Source of the DNA: Herpetosiphon aurantiacus DSM 785
GTDB taxonomy: Bacteria; Chloroflexota; Chloroflexia; Chloroflexales; Herpetosiphonaceae
Length of the DNA: 64,000 bases
Direction: 5' to 3'
Assembly (NCBI GenBank): GCA_000018565.1
Contig: CP000875.1
Coordinates: 1,813,199-1,877,198 of the forward strand
Below the pieces are notes generated by a model, which saw only the letters and a list, made by a program, of their open reading frames with translations, did no database searches and was not told the origin of the DNA. Both the position numbers and the translations under genes were made by a program. Numbering within the stretch: position 1 is the first letter of the stretch; every line of letters begins with the position of its first letter. Below, piece after piece: positions 43,383 through 52,432 of the stretch.

Positions 43383-45128
43383 TTACTCCATTTCAACCAA
43401 GGCTGTTTGGGGCAGATTGTAGGGAATTTGCACATGAACCAACGCGCCATGCTGATTGCTTAATTGTAGGCTACCACCGATTTGGGCGACCCGTTCGCGG
43501 ATGCCAATCAGGCCAAAATGGTTGGTCATCTGCATTTGGTTGGTTAAAATCGCCTGATCGAAGCCTGTGCCATTGTCGTGAATTAATAGCTCCACGCTGC
43601 TATTCCCATAGATCAATTGAATGCTGACATGTTCAGCTTTGGAATGTTTGACCACATTCGCCAAAGCTTCTTGAGTGATCCGTAACAGGGCGGTTTCGTC
43701 GTGCAAATCAAGTCTTAGCACTTGGCCATGAATCTGCACATCAACCTGTAAATCAGAGCGCATGGGATGGGCCGCGAGTTCCTGAATGGCCTTGGTCAAG
43801 CTATTGGCATCCAGCAAGGGTGCACGTAAATTCCAAACCGAGGCGCGAGCTTCGGCCAAGGCTTCGCGGGCCATACGGCTAGCTAAGGCCAAGTGGGTGC
43901 TACTCTCGCTGGGGCTATAAACTAAGGCCCGTTGAGTTGCCCCAAGCTGAATCACAATACCAGTTAAGCCTTGAGCCAAAGTATCGTGAATATCGCGGGC
44001 TAACCGGGTGCGTTCTTCGAGCATGGCTTTATCACGCACTTGGGCTAATAAACGTTGGTTGTTCAAGGCCAACACTGCTTGATCGCGCAAACCCTCGGCG
44101 AGGGCACGATCATCGGTATTGGTTTGGGCGATTGCTGCACCAGCTAAAATTAATTGCACTTGGTCGTTTTCAAGTTGAAATGGCAGCACCAAGGCGGTAT
44201 GCTCGCCAAATTTGCTGGATATTGACATAACTGATGTGTTTTGGGTTGGCTCAAATTGCAAGTGTGGTTCGTGAACAGCCGCTTCGGGATAGGCCGCAAG
44301 ACACTGATGGTTGAGCATAATCCACGAGTAATCGACATGCAGCAATTGATGGGCTTGCTCGGCAATCAACGGTAATATTTGGGTAATATCTGCTGGTAGG
44401 GCTAGGGCACTACTGATGTTATACAATGCTTCTGCGCGATGGGTGCGTTGAGCAAGCTCAGCAGTTTGGGCTTGCACCCGCTGCTCCAATTGGCTGCGCA
44501 ACTGCTCCAAATCTTGGGCATGAGCACGACTTTGCTGCAAGGCTCGTTGTAAATTCCCCGCTAAGAGCCAGGTCATGCTTGCGACCATCCAAAAGAGCGT
44601 AATCCAAAATACGGTTGAAACCAGCCAAGGATAGCGAGTGAAGACTGAGGGCGGCGCTTGGCGAGCTAAATCGTAGCCCTGAAGTTTGGCCCAAGCGAGG
44701 CTGATTACCAACAAACTGGCTAAGACCGCTAAACCAATGCTGGCACTCCGATCAATCAACAAGCCTGCGGCGCAAATTGGCAAGACCAACAGCGCCGGAA
44801 AAAAGCTGGTGATCCCGCTGCGTACTGCCAAACTGGTGGTGATCAGTGTCCAAAAGCCCACTAAGGCAAAGGCTGAGATGGTTGGTCGGCCTAAACGTAC
44901 AAAGATAATTAAGGCCGACACAAACATAATGATCACCACAATTGCGGTAATTGGTGTGCCATCACGTTGCGGTTGTTGATTGAATTGCTCGGCGGGAAGC
45001 TTCATTCGTAGCCAGAGCAGGCTAATAATTGCCACCGCAATTGGAATTAACATAATTGGCAGCGAGCGCAAAATTGTGCTGCTGCGCCATTGGGTTTGTT
45101 CGCGGTCGATTTTGAGTTTATTGCTCAT
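43383..45128 (-). CDS. Sensor histidine kinase with GAF domain (NarX-type)
   Basis: A 581-residue membrane sensor kinase. The first 190 residues have about six hydrophobic segments. A coiled coil with the QLRSQLEQRVQAQTAELAQR helix leads into a GAF-like domain (residues 225-355), then the HisKA_3 dimerisation helix with the phospho-His in RLARDIHDTLAQGLTG, and a HATPase domain with N-box ITQEALANVVKHSKA and G-box LIHDNGTGFD. It is translated first in the operon, with its regulator next. No signal is identifiable from sequence. Confidence 0.92.
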   Translation of the reverse strand: MSNKLKIDREQTQWRSSTILRSLPIMLIPIAVAIISLLWLRMKLPAEQFNQQPQRDGTPITAIVVIIMFVSALIIFVRLGRPTISAFALVGFWTLITTSLAVRSGITSFFPALLVLPICAAGLLIDRSASIGLAVLASLLVISLAWAKLQGYDLARQAPPSVFTRYPWLVSTVFWITLFWMVASMTWLLAGNLQRALQQSRAHAQDLEQLRSQLEQRVQAQTAELAQRTHRAEALYNISSALALPADITQILPLIAEQAHQLLHVDYSWIMLNHQCLAAYPEAAVHEPHLQFEPTQNTSVMSISSKFGEHTALVLPFQLENDQVQLILAGAAIAQTNTDDRALAEGLRDQAVLALNNQRLLAQVRDKAMLEERTRLARDIHDTLAQGLTGIVIQLGATQRALVYSPSESSTHLALASRMAREALAEARASVWNLRAPLLDANSLTKAIQELAAHPMRSDLQVDVQIHGQVLRLDLHDETALLRITQEALANVVKHSKAEHVSIQLIYGNSSVELLIHDNGTGFDQAILTNQMQMTNHFGLIGIRERVAQIGGSLQLSNQHGALVHVQIPYNLPQTALVEME

Positions 45129-45313
45129 CGCTAGCGCCTTTGATCACAAGCCAGTACTTAACTATTGACCAAGCTTGGGCCGTCGGCATCACCCAAATGG
45201 ATGATCGCCGCTTCACCAAAACGTGCGAATGAATGATCGAAATAAAGATCGATGCTGATCGCGCCGGAATTCACTACAGTATAGCTAGAAATTGTCGCAT
45301 AAGGAGATTTCCG

Positions 45314-47239
45314 ATGGCTGAAAGCTCAGCACAGCCCAAAAAACGTGGCTATAAATGGTTTGTTATTGGCGGCGCGGTCTTATTAGCGCTGGTGTTAATG
45401 CCGTTTGTCTTTGGTGGCGATGATCCATCGACCGTCTCGGCCAGCACTACCACGACGATTCAGCGCGGTCGTTTGGTTTCATCGGTGCTTGGCAGCGGAA
45501 CGATTAACCCCAAGCAAAGCCTTGATCTTACCTTTCAAACGACTGGAATTGTCAGCACCGTCTTGGTCAGCGAAGGCCAACAGGTGGTAGCAGGCCAGAT
45601 GCTGGCTGAGCTTGATGATCGTAATTTGGCATTAAGCGTGCTTTCCGCTGAAGCCAATTTGCAAAGTGCCCAAGCCCGTTTGCGCCAAACCCAAGAGGGC
45701 AATGCTCGCCCAGAGGATTTGGCCGCTTCGCAAGCCAGCGTTGATAATGCGAAGGCCAATTTGCAAAAGACCGTAACTGGCAATGCTACCGCTGCTGATA
45801 TTGCCTCGGCCCAAGCCAGTGTTGCTAACGCCGAAGCCCAATTACGCAAAGCCAAAAATGGCACCGCTACGCCAGCTGATTTGGCCAATGCCGAAGCCTC
45901 AGTCCGTTCAGCCCAAGCCAAGCTTGATGATCTGCGGGCTGGCCCCAAACCAGAAAAGGTTTCCAGCGCCCAAGCCACGCTTGATCAGGCTAAATCAAGC
46001 TTAGAGCAAGTGAAATCTGATGCTTCGAAGGCCAAAAATCAAGCCTCACTTGATCGTGATACCGCCGCCAATGCGGTGCGTAACGCCCAAACCAGCCTCA
46101 GCCAAGTGTATTGGGAAACCCACGATGCTGATGGGAATTGGAAGAAAAAGCCCGATGATTTTGGCTATCAAACCGATGTGGATCGCTATAACAATGCCGT
46201 GCGCGATGAACAAGATGCCCAAACCAAGCTCGACGCGGCCCAATTGGCCTATGACAATGCCGTAACCCAAGAAGGTTTGGATATTGCTAATGCTGAGGCC
46301 AAAGTGCGTGATGCTGAAGTGCAATTGCAAACTGTGCTCAAAGGTGCAACCGCGCTCGAAATTACCCAAGCTGAGGCCGCGCTCGACCAAGCCAAAGCTA
46401 ACCTCGATAAACTCAAACAAGGCGGAACCGCTGATGATGTCGCGGCAGCCCAAGCCAACCTCGACCAAGCTAAAGCCAATTTGCGCAAATTGACCCAAGG
46501 TGGCACGGCGGCTGATGTTGCGGCAGCCCGAGCCAATGTTGATCAAGCCGAAGCCAACCTTGATAAATTAACAGCCCCACCAACTGATACTGATTTGGCG
46601 ATTCAAGAAGCAGCAGTTTCACAAAGCGAGCAATCGTTAAAACAAGCGCAATTACAACGTGATAATGCGACCTTGCGTGCTCCTTTTGCTGGCGTGATTA
46701 CCTCGGTTTCGATTGTGCCTGGTGGCCCTTCGAGCGGTGCGGTGATGCATATTCTTGATCGTAGTGGCTTGTATGTAGAGCTGAATTTGAGCGAAACTGA
46801 TGTGGCATTAGTTACGCTGAATCAAAAAGTTGAGTTAACGATTGATGCGCTCGATGCCTGGAGCGCCGAGGGTACGGTCAGTTATATCTCGCCGGTGGCC
46901 GAAGTATCGAACGGCGTGGTGATTTATCGGGTCAAAATTAGCGTGCCTAGCAACGACCCAATGGTTAAAGTTGGCATGACCGTCAACACCAACATTATTC
47001 TCAGCGAAAAAAGTGATGTATTGCTGGTGCCAAATTCAGCCTTGTTGCCCAAAGGTAGCGGACGGGTGGTGCAAGTGCCCGATGGCGCTGGTGTACGTGA
47101 GGTCGATGTGGTGACTGGCATCAGCGATGGCTCATTTACCGAAGTGTTGAGTGGCTTGAATGAAGGCGATACGATCATCGCCGTGCCAACTGCCGCCTCG
47201 GATAGTGGCAATGGTGGGTTATTCGGCGGAGGCCGCTGA
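45314..47239 (+). CDS. MacA-like periplasmic adaptor (HlyD family) with long coiled coil
   Basis: A 641-residue membrane-fusion protein of a tripartite or MacAB-type efflux system. One N-terminal membrane helix (WFVIGGAVLLALVLMPFVFG) is followed by the first half of a lipoyl domain (GSGTINPKQSLDLTF), a very long helical hairpin made of repeated segments such as AQANLDQAKANLRKL, the rest of the lipoyl domain (TLRAPFAGVITSVSI) and the beta-barrel and membrane-proximal parts. The chosen ATG has AAGGAG. It overlaps the ATPase gene (TGATG), so the three genes are one operon. The coiled coil is far longer than in Escherichia coli MacA. Confidence 0.9.
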   Translation: MAESSAQPKKRGYKWFVIGGAVLLALVLMPFVFGGDDPSTVSASTTTTIQRGRLVSSVLGSGTINPKQSLDLTFQTTGIVSTVLVSEGQQVVAGQMLAELDDRNLALSVLSAEANLQSAQARLRQTQEGNARPEDLAASQASVDNAKANLQKTVTGNATAADIASAQASVANAEAQLRKAKNGTATPADLANAEASVRSAQAKLDDLRAGPKPEKVSSAQATLDQAKSSLEQVKSDASKAKNQASLDRDTAANAVRNAQTSLSQVYWETHDADGNWKKKPDDFGYQTDVDRYNNAVRDEQDAQTKLDAAQLAYDNAVTQEGLDIANAEAKVRDAEVQLQTVLKGATALEITQAEAALDQAKANLDKLKQGGTADDVAAAQANLDQAKANLRKLTQGGTAADVAAARANVDQAEANLDKLTAPPTDTDLAIQEAAVSQSEQSLKQAQLQRDNATLRAPFAGVITSVSIVPGGPSSGAVMHILDRSGLYVELNLSETDVALVTLNQKVELTIDALDAWSAEGTVSYISPVAEVSNGVVIYRVKISVPSNDPMVKVGMTVNTNIILSEKSDVLLVPNSALLPKGSGRVVQVPDGAGVREVDVVTGISDGSFTEVLSGLNEGDTIIAVPTAASDSGNGGLFGGGR

Positions 47240-47916
47240 TGATTAGTTTGAGCGATATTCACAAAACCTACCAAATGGGTGATGTGCTGGTGGCAGCGCT
47301 GCAAGGCGTGAGTTTCAGCATCGACAAGGGCGATTTTGTAGCGATTATGGGGCCAAGCGGGAGCGGCAAAAGCACAGTGATGAACTTGATCGGCTGTTTG
47401 GATACGCCAACTTCAGGAACCTATGTGCTTGATGGCGTGGCAGTTGATCAGCTTTCGAGCAACGATTTGGCGCTGGTGCGTGGGCAAAAATTGGGTTTTA
47501 TTTTTCAACAATACAACTTGTTGCCACGCCAATCGGCTTTGCGCAACGTCGAAATGCCGATGATTTATCGTGGGGTTGCGGGCACTGAACGCCAACGCCG
47601 CGCTATGGCCGCCCTGAATTTGGTAGGCATGGGCCAGCGGGTCGATCACCGCCCCAACGAATTGAGCGGCGGTCAACAACAACGGGTGGCGATTGCCCGT
47701 GCTTTGGCTGGCAGCCCCTCGGTAATTTTGGCCGACGAGCCAACTGGCGCATTGGATAGCAAAACCAGCATCGAAATTATGGAATTGCTGCGGCGCTTGA
47801 ATCGTGAGCAAGGCATTACGGTGGTGCTGGTGACCCACGAACATGACGTGGCGGCCTATGCGGCGCGAGTGCTGACCATGCGCGATGGGCAGTTGATTGG
47901 CGATCAGCGTAATTAA
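47239..47916 (+). CDS. MacB-type ABC transporter ATPase
   Basis: A 225-residue ATP-binding cassette of the LolD/MacB group. Walker A is GPSGSGKSTVMNLIG, the Q-loop IFQQYNLLP, the ABC signature LSGGQQQRVAIARAL and Walker B VILADEPTGALDS followed by the H-loop in VTHEHD. It energises the FtsX-like permease encoded 8 bases downstream and works with the adaptor encoded upstream. The likely job is export of a peptide, lipid or toxic compound. Confidence 0.95.
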   Translation: MISLSDIHKTYQMGDVLVAALQGVSFSIDKGDFVAIMGPSGSGKSTVMNLIGCLDTPTSGTYVLDGVAVDQLSSNDLALVRGQKLGFIFQQYNLLPRQSALRNVEMPMIYRGVAGTERQRRAMAALNLVGMGQRVDHRPNELSGGQQQRVAIARALAGSPSVILADEPTGALDSKTSIEIMELLRRLNREQGITVVLVTHEHDVAAYAARVLTMRDGQLIGDQRN

Positions 47917-47924
47917 AGGATGCA

Positions 47925-49256
47925 ATGATGACAACGCTTGATGTGCAAACTGTTCCCACGCCCGCTCCCGCCGCCAGCGACGACATCCTATTTCAGCCGA
48001 TTGAAGCTAGCTCAAGTGGCTTTGGCAGCCTATGGGAAGTGGTGCGCATTTCGTTTGGCAGCCTGTTGGCTAATAAAGTGCGCTCGTTGCTGACGATGTT
48101 GGGGGTGATTATTGGGGTGGCCTCGGTGGTTTCGTTGCTGGCGCTTGGCAACGGGGCAAGTGCTTCGATTACTGGCGAAATTGAGGCAATTGGCACGAAC
48201 GTCCTGACAATTTCGGCTGGCTCACAAAATCGTGGGCCTGGCAATGCGACTGCTGCCCAAAACTTGACGATGGACGATGCGCGGGCGATTGAAGCCTTGC
48301 AACTGCCAGTGATTGGCGTGGCTCCCCAACTTAACTCAAATGCCCAAATTGTCGCCAAATCGGCGGATAAAAGCGCCCAAATTGTTGGCATAACTCCGTC
48401 GTTTCAAGTGGTGAACAACTTGGCCATGCAACAGGGCAGTTTTATCACTGAGGAGCATTTACAAGGCGCAAATACCGTGATCGTCTTGGGTTCGACCTTG
48501 GCCAAAGATTTATTTGGCAATGGTCAAGCGGTTGGCCAAACCGTGCGGATCAACAACCAAAGTTTGCGCGTGGTGGGGGTGCTTACGCCGCAGGGTGGCA
48601 GTGCCTTTGGCTCGGAAGATGATCGGGCTTATATTCCGATTACCACGGCCCAAAAACGCCTGTTTAACGCCCGCACTCCTGATGGCAATGGCTATCGAGT
48701 TGGCTCGATTACGCTTTCGGCGATTAATGCTAGCGATCTTGATGCGCTGCAATCGCGGGTAAGCATGTTGCTGCGTGAGCGCCATCATCTCAAACTTGAT
48801 GGTAGCGCCGATGATTTTAATGTAATCAACCAAGCCGAAATTTTGGGCACGCTGACCACGATCACCTCAATGATGACCCTCTTTCTGGCGGCGGTAGCGG
48901 GGATTTCGCTGCTGGTTGGCGGAATTGGGATTATGAATATTATGCTGGTGAGTGTGACCGAGCGTACTCGAGAAATTGGTTTGCGCAAGGCTGTCGGCGC
49001 ACGTAGCCATCATATTTTGATGCAATTTGTGGTTGAGGCGGCGGTGCTGAGTATGACCGGCGGTATGATTGGCCTGATGCTTGGCAGCATTATTCCAATT
49101 GTCGTAACCCAAATGGGCTTGCTCGATGCGCCGATTGATCTGCAAACTGTCGGAGTCGCGATCGGCTTCTCGCTGGGGGTTGGCTTGTTCTTTGGAATTT
49201 ACCCTGCTCAACGGGCCGCCAAATTGAACCCAATTGATGCCTTGCGCCACGAATAA
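47925..49256 (+). CDS. MacB-type FtsX-like permease
   Basis: A 443-residue permease with the N-terminal helix (FGSLLANKVRSLLTMLGVIIG), a MacB_PCD-type extracytoplasmic domain, and three C-terminal helices including IMLVSVTERTREIGLRKAVG, the usual FtsX core. The ABC ATPase lies 8 bases upstream. AAGGA precedes the first ATG; 47928 is a near alternative. A good terminator follows, ending the operon. Together with the adaptor this is a MacAB-type system without a nearby outer-membrane channel gene, as expected for Chloroflexota. Confidence 0.93.
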   Translation: MMTTLDVQTVPTPAPAASDDILFQPIEASSSGFGSLWEVVRISFGSLLANKVRSLLTMLGVIIGVASVVSLLALGNGASASITGEIEAIGTNVLTISAGSQNRGPGNATAAQNLTMDDARAIEALQLPVIGVAPQLNSNAQIVAKSADKSAQIVGITPSFQVVNNLAMQQGSFITEEHLQGANTVIVLGSTLAKDLFGNGQAVGQTVRINNQSLRVVGVLTPQGGSAFGSEDDRAYIPITTAQKRLFNARTPDGNGYRVGSITLSAINASDLDALQSRVSMLLRERHHLKLDGSADDFNVINQAEILGTLTTITSMMTLFLAAVAGISLLVGGIGIMNIMLVSVTERTREIGLRKAVGARSHHILMQFVVEAAVLSMTGGMIGLMLGSIIPIVVTQMGLLDAPIDLQTVGVAIGFSLGVGLFFGIYPAQRAAKLNPIDALRHE

Positions 49257-49279
49257 TGAGCGCCAAGCAATCCTCGCAC

Positions 49280-49316
49280 AAATCCCTGTTTCATGTGGTT
49301 GAGACAGGGATTTTCG
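49280..49316 (+). terminator. Intrinsic terminator of the macAB-like operon
   Basis: AAATCCCTGTTTC (49280-49292) pairs with GAGACAGGGATTT (49301-49313) with one G-U, then TTTT (from 49311). Confidence 0.8.
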
Positions 49317-49381
49317 TTGGTTAACGGCTTAATAATCAGTACAATCAGCACCTAGCTTTGGCTCAATTAAGTTAACGAGAT

Positions 49382-49410
49382 TTTACCTCACATGAATTTT
49401 GCCCTATAAT
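49382..49410 (+). promoter_or_regulatory. Promoter of the peptide ABC transporter
   Basis: TTTACC (49382-49387), 17 bases and a perfect TATAAT (49405-49410). A leader of about 75 bases ends with an ideal TAAGGAGGT ribosome site directly before the ATG at 49490. Confidence 0.6.
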
Positions 49411-49489
49411 ACGATAACCGCACCGCTCTGTATCAGTGGAGATGACGAGAGTAAGACTATCTTAGGAACGCATAGCTTAAGGAGGTCTC

Positions 49490-51277
49490 ATGTCTTTCCG
49501 TAAACCAGGTAAGCGTTCGATTGGCTGGCTATTGCTCTTGGTATTGATGATACCGTTGATAGCTGCCTGTGGCGAAACCGCCGCTCCAACCGCAACTGTT
49601 GGCTCAACTCCCGCTACTGGTGGCGAACCCACTGCTGCCCCAACTACCGCTCCTACAGATGACACCGCTGCAGCCACACCAACCGACGCCGCTGCTGCAA
49701 CCGAAGAACCAACCATGGGCGATGCTGATAAGTATCTGGTATTTGGTGGTTCGGGCGAACCCGATTCACTCGATTCGATGGATACGACCACGGGTACTGC
49801 CTTGATTGTAACCCGCCAAATCCAAGAATCGTTGTTGGGTTTCAAGGCTGGTACGTTGGAAGTTGTGCCCGAATTGGCGACCAAGTGGGAGCCAAACGCC
49901 GATGCAACCGAGTGGACGTTTACCCTGCGCGAAGGGGTTAAATTCTCTGATGGCACCGACTTCAACGCTGATGCAGTAGTTTTCAACTTCCAGCGCTTGT
50001 TTGTGCCTGATTTTGAGTTTGGCTTCCGTGCCGAAGGCAAGCAATACAACATCGTGCCCGATATTTTTGGTGGCTATGCTGGCGACCCCAACAGTGCCTT
50101 CAAAGAAATTATGGCAGTTGATCCAACCACGGTTAAGTTTGTTTTGACGCGGCCTGTGCCGTTGTTGCCAAGCTATTTGGCCGCTTCCTACTTCGGAATT
50201 TCATCGCCCGAAGCAGTCAAGGCTGCCAAAGAAAAATATGGCTCACCAGAAGTTGGTGGCGTTGGGACTGGCCCCTTCAAGTTTGAGCGCTGGGATGCTG
50301 GTCAAAGCATCACCTTGGTGCGCAACGAAGATTATTGGGGCGACAAGGCCAAAATGCCAGGTGTGGTTGTGCGCTTTATCGCCGAAGCACCCCAACGTTT
50401 GGCCGAGCTTGAAGCTGGCACAATTGATTTCACAATCAACTTGAGCGCTGATAGCCGCGATAAAATTGCTTCAAGCGCCGATTTGCAAGTGGTTGATTTG
50501 ACTCCATTCAACATTGCCTACTTGTCGTTGAACATGAACAACAAGCCTTTTGACGATGTGCGGGTTCGTCAGGCGGTTGCCTATGCCATCAACAAGCAAG
50601 AAATTCTTGATGCCTCGTATGGCGGCGTTGGCTCAATTGCCGACGACTTCTTGCCCGATGGATTGGCTGAATATCGGGCGACTGACCTCGAACCATATGC
50701 TTATGATCCAGAAAAAGCCAAAGCCTTGTTGGCCGAAGCTGGCTATGCCGATGGCTTTAGCACCATGGTCTTGACCGATGGAACTGAATTGCCCTTGGAA
50801 TTGTGGTATATGCCGGTTTCACGGCCTTACTACCCCGATGCTAAGTCAGTGGCTGAACTCTACGCCGCCCAACTTTCCGACGTTGGGATCAAGGTTGAAC
50901 TCAAGACCGAAGATTGGGGCGTGTATCTCGATAACTGGGATGCTGGCCTGAAAAACGGGATGGTGATGTTGGGTTGGACGGGCGACTATGGCGACCCTAA
51001 CAACTTCTTGTTCACTCACTTTGGCCCAGGCAACGCCGACGAAGCTGGTTATACTAACGAGAAAGTTTGGCAATTGCTGGCCGATGCTGGTGGCGCTTCC
51101 TCGCCCGCCGAGTCAATTCGGCTGTTCCAAGAAGCTGGCAAGTTGATTAACACCGATTTGCCACGGATTCCGATCGTGCATGCTCCACCCGTATTGGCTG
51201 CTAAAAAAGCCTTGCAAGGCTGGGTGCCAAATCCAACTGGTGGCGAATCATTCGCACCGATCTCAATCACGAAATAA
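49490..51277 (+). CDS. Peptide ABC transporter substrate-binding lipoprotein
   Basis: A 595-residue lipoprotein of the DppA/OppA family. The signal LVLMIPLIAACGETA has the lipobox Cys. A low-complexity Thr/Ala/Pro-rich linker of about 60 residues follows, then the SBP_bac_5 fold: GEPDSLDSMDTTTGTAL, FTLREGVKFSDGTDFNADAV, and VRQAVAYAINKQEIL. It captures oligopeptides or related ligands outside the cell for the two permeases downstream. The ribosome site is near perfect. Ligand type is not resolved. Confidence 0.92.
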   Translation: MSFRKPGKRSIGWLLLLVLMIPLIAACGETAAPTATVGSTPATGGEPTAAPTTAPTDDTAAATPTDAAAATEEPTMGDADKYLVFGGSGEPDSLDSMDTTTGTALIVTRQIQESLLGFKAGTLEVVPELATKWEPNADATEWTFTLREGVKFSDGTDFNADAVVFNFQRLFVPDFEFGFRAEGKQYNIVPDIFGGYAGDPNSAFKEIMAVDPTTVKFVLTRPVPLLPSYLAASYFGISSPEAVKAAKEKYGSPEVGGVGTGPFKFERWDAGQSITLVRNEDYWGDKAKMPGVVVRFIAEAPQRLAELEAGTIDFTINLSADSRDKIASSADLQVVDLTPFNIAYLSLNMNNKPFDDVRVRQAVAYAINKQEILDASYGGVGSIADDFLPDGLAEYRATDLEPYAYDPEKAKALLAEAGYADGFSTMVLTDGTELPLELWYMPVSRPYYPDAKSVAELYAAQLSDVGIKVELKTEDWGVYLDNWDAGLKNGMVMLGWTGDYGDPNNFLFTHFGPGNADEAGYTNEKVWQLLADAGGASSPAESIRLFQEAGKLINTDLPRIPIVHAPPVLAAKKALQGWVPNPTGGESFAPISITK

Positions 51278-51291
51278 CCAATAGCCGAGCC

Positions 51292-51330
51292 TACGCCGCT
51301 TGTTAGCACTTAATTCTAACAAGCGGCGTA
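51292..51330 (+). promoter_or_regulatory. Strong hairpin between binding-protein and permease genes
   Basis: TACGCCGCTTGTTAG (51292-51306) pairs perfectly with CTAACAAGCGGCGTA (51316-51330), 15 pairs and a 9-base loop. No U-tract follows, so it is probably an mRNA-stabilising or attenuating hairpin that lets the binding protein be made in excess of the permeases. Confidence 0.6.
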
Positions 51331-51346
51331 TAGTAAGGAAGAATGC

Positions 51347-52387
51347 ATGGTTGGGTATATTTTTCGTCGGCTGCTTGGCATTATTCCCGTCCTGCTTGGC
51401 ATTTCGCTCCTGGTTTTTACCCTGCTCCGAACCATCCCCGGTGATCCGGCGATTATCATTCTCGGTGAACGCTCAACCCCCGAACAACGCGCCGCCCTGC
51501 GCACCAAACTCAAACTTGATCGCCCCTTGTTTCTCAATTTTGAGGGCGGCAATATCTTCGAAAGCCAATATGTGACCTATATCACCAATTTTGCTACTGG
51601 CGATTTTGGTGATTCGATCAAAACCCGCCAAGCGATTTCCAAAGAATTAAAGCAGCGTTTCCCTGCGACGATCGAGTTAGCACTCAGTGCTTTGTTGATT
51701 GCAGTGGTGGTTGGCGTGACCACAGGTGTGGTCTCGGCTACCAAACGTGGCTCTTGGCTCGATGCCAGCAGTATGATTGTAGCCTTGCTCGGTGTTTCAA
51801 TCCCGATCTTCTGGTTGGGTTTGATGATGCAATACCTCTTTTCAGTCAAACTCAAATGGCTTGACCCAAGTTTGCGGCTTGATACTAGCTTGCAAGGCTC
51901 GTTCGAGCCAATTACGGGCCTGTATTTGCTTGATGGCCTGTTGCTTGGGCGATTTGACATTACCATGAACGCCTTTAAACATTTAATTATGCCCAGCCTG
52001 GCTTTGGCGACTGTACCGCTTGCTAGCATCGCCCGCATGACGCGTTCGGCCATGCTCGAAGTGCTGTATCAAGATTACATTCGCACTGCTCGTGCCAAAG
52101 GCTTATCGGCGCGGATTACGATTTTGCGCCACGGCTTGCGCAATGCCTTAATTCCAGTGATTACGGTAATCGGGCTGCAATTGGGCTTTTTGCTGGGCGG
52201 CGCTGTGTTGACGGAAACGGTATTTTCATGGCCAGGAATTGGGCGCTGGCTGCTTGATGGCATTTTAGCCCGCGATTATCCGGTGGTGCAAAGCGGCGTG
52301 ATGTTTGTCTCATTGGTATTTGTGTTGATCAATACCTTGGTCGATATTTCCTACCGCTTCTTTGATCCCCGAATTCAATATAAGTAA
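51347..52387 (+). CDS. Peptide ABC transporter permease (DppB-like)
   Basis: A 346-residue inner-membrane permease with about six helices and the DppB family start YIFRRLLGIIPVLLGISLLV, and TIPGDPAI after it. The cytoplasmic loop contains YIRTARAKGLSARITILRHG and, at the end, LVDISYRFFDPRIQYK, typical of DppB/OppB. It pairs with the DppC-like gene 45 bases downstream. AAGGAAG lies upstream of the ATG. Confidence 0.93.
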   Translation: MVGYIFRRLLGIIPVLLGISLLVFTLLRTIPGDPAIIILGERSTPEQRAALRTKLKLDRPLFLNFEGGNIFESQYVTYITNFATGDFGDSIKTRQAISKELKQRFPATIELALSALLIAVVVGVTTGVVSATKRGSWLDASSMIVALLGVSIPIFWLGLMMQYLFSVKLKWLDPSLRLDTSLQGSFEPITGLYLLDGLLLGRFDITMNAFKHLIMPSLALATVPLASIARMTRSAMLEVLYQDYIRTARAKGLSARITILRHGLRNALIPVITVIGLQLGFLLGGAVLTETVFSWPGIGRWLLDGILARDYPVVQSGVMFVSLVFVLINTLVDISYRFFDPRIQYK

Positions 52388-52432
52388 CGCTGCTCGGCGT
52401 TTGTGGATGCAACTTGTTTGTAAAGGTTGATT

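Noticed and set aside
46046-46546. Minus-strand frames inside the MacA-like coiled-coil region
   Set aside because: They are shadows created by the repetitive codon pattern of the long helical hairpin.
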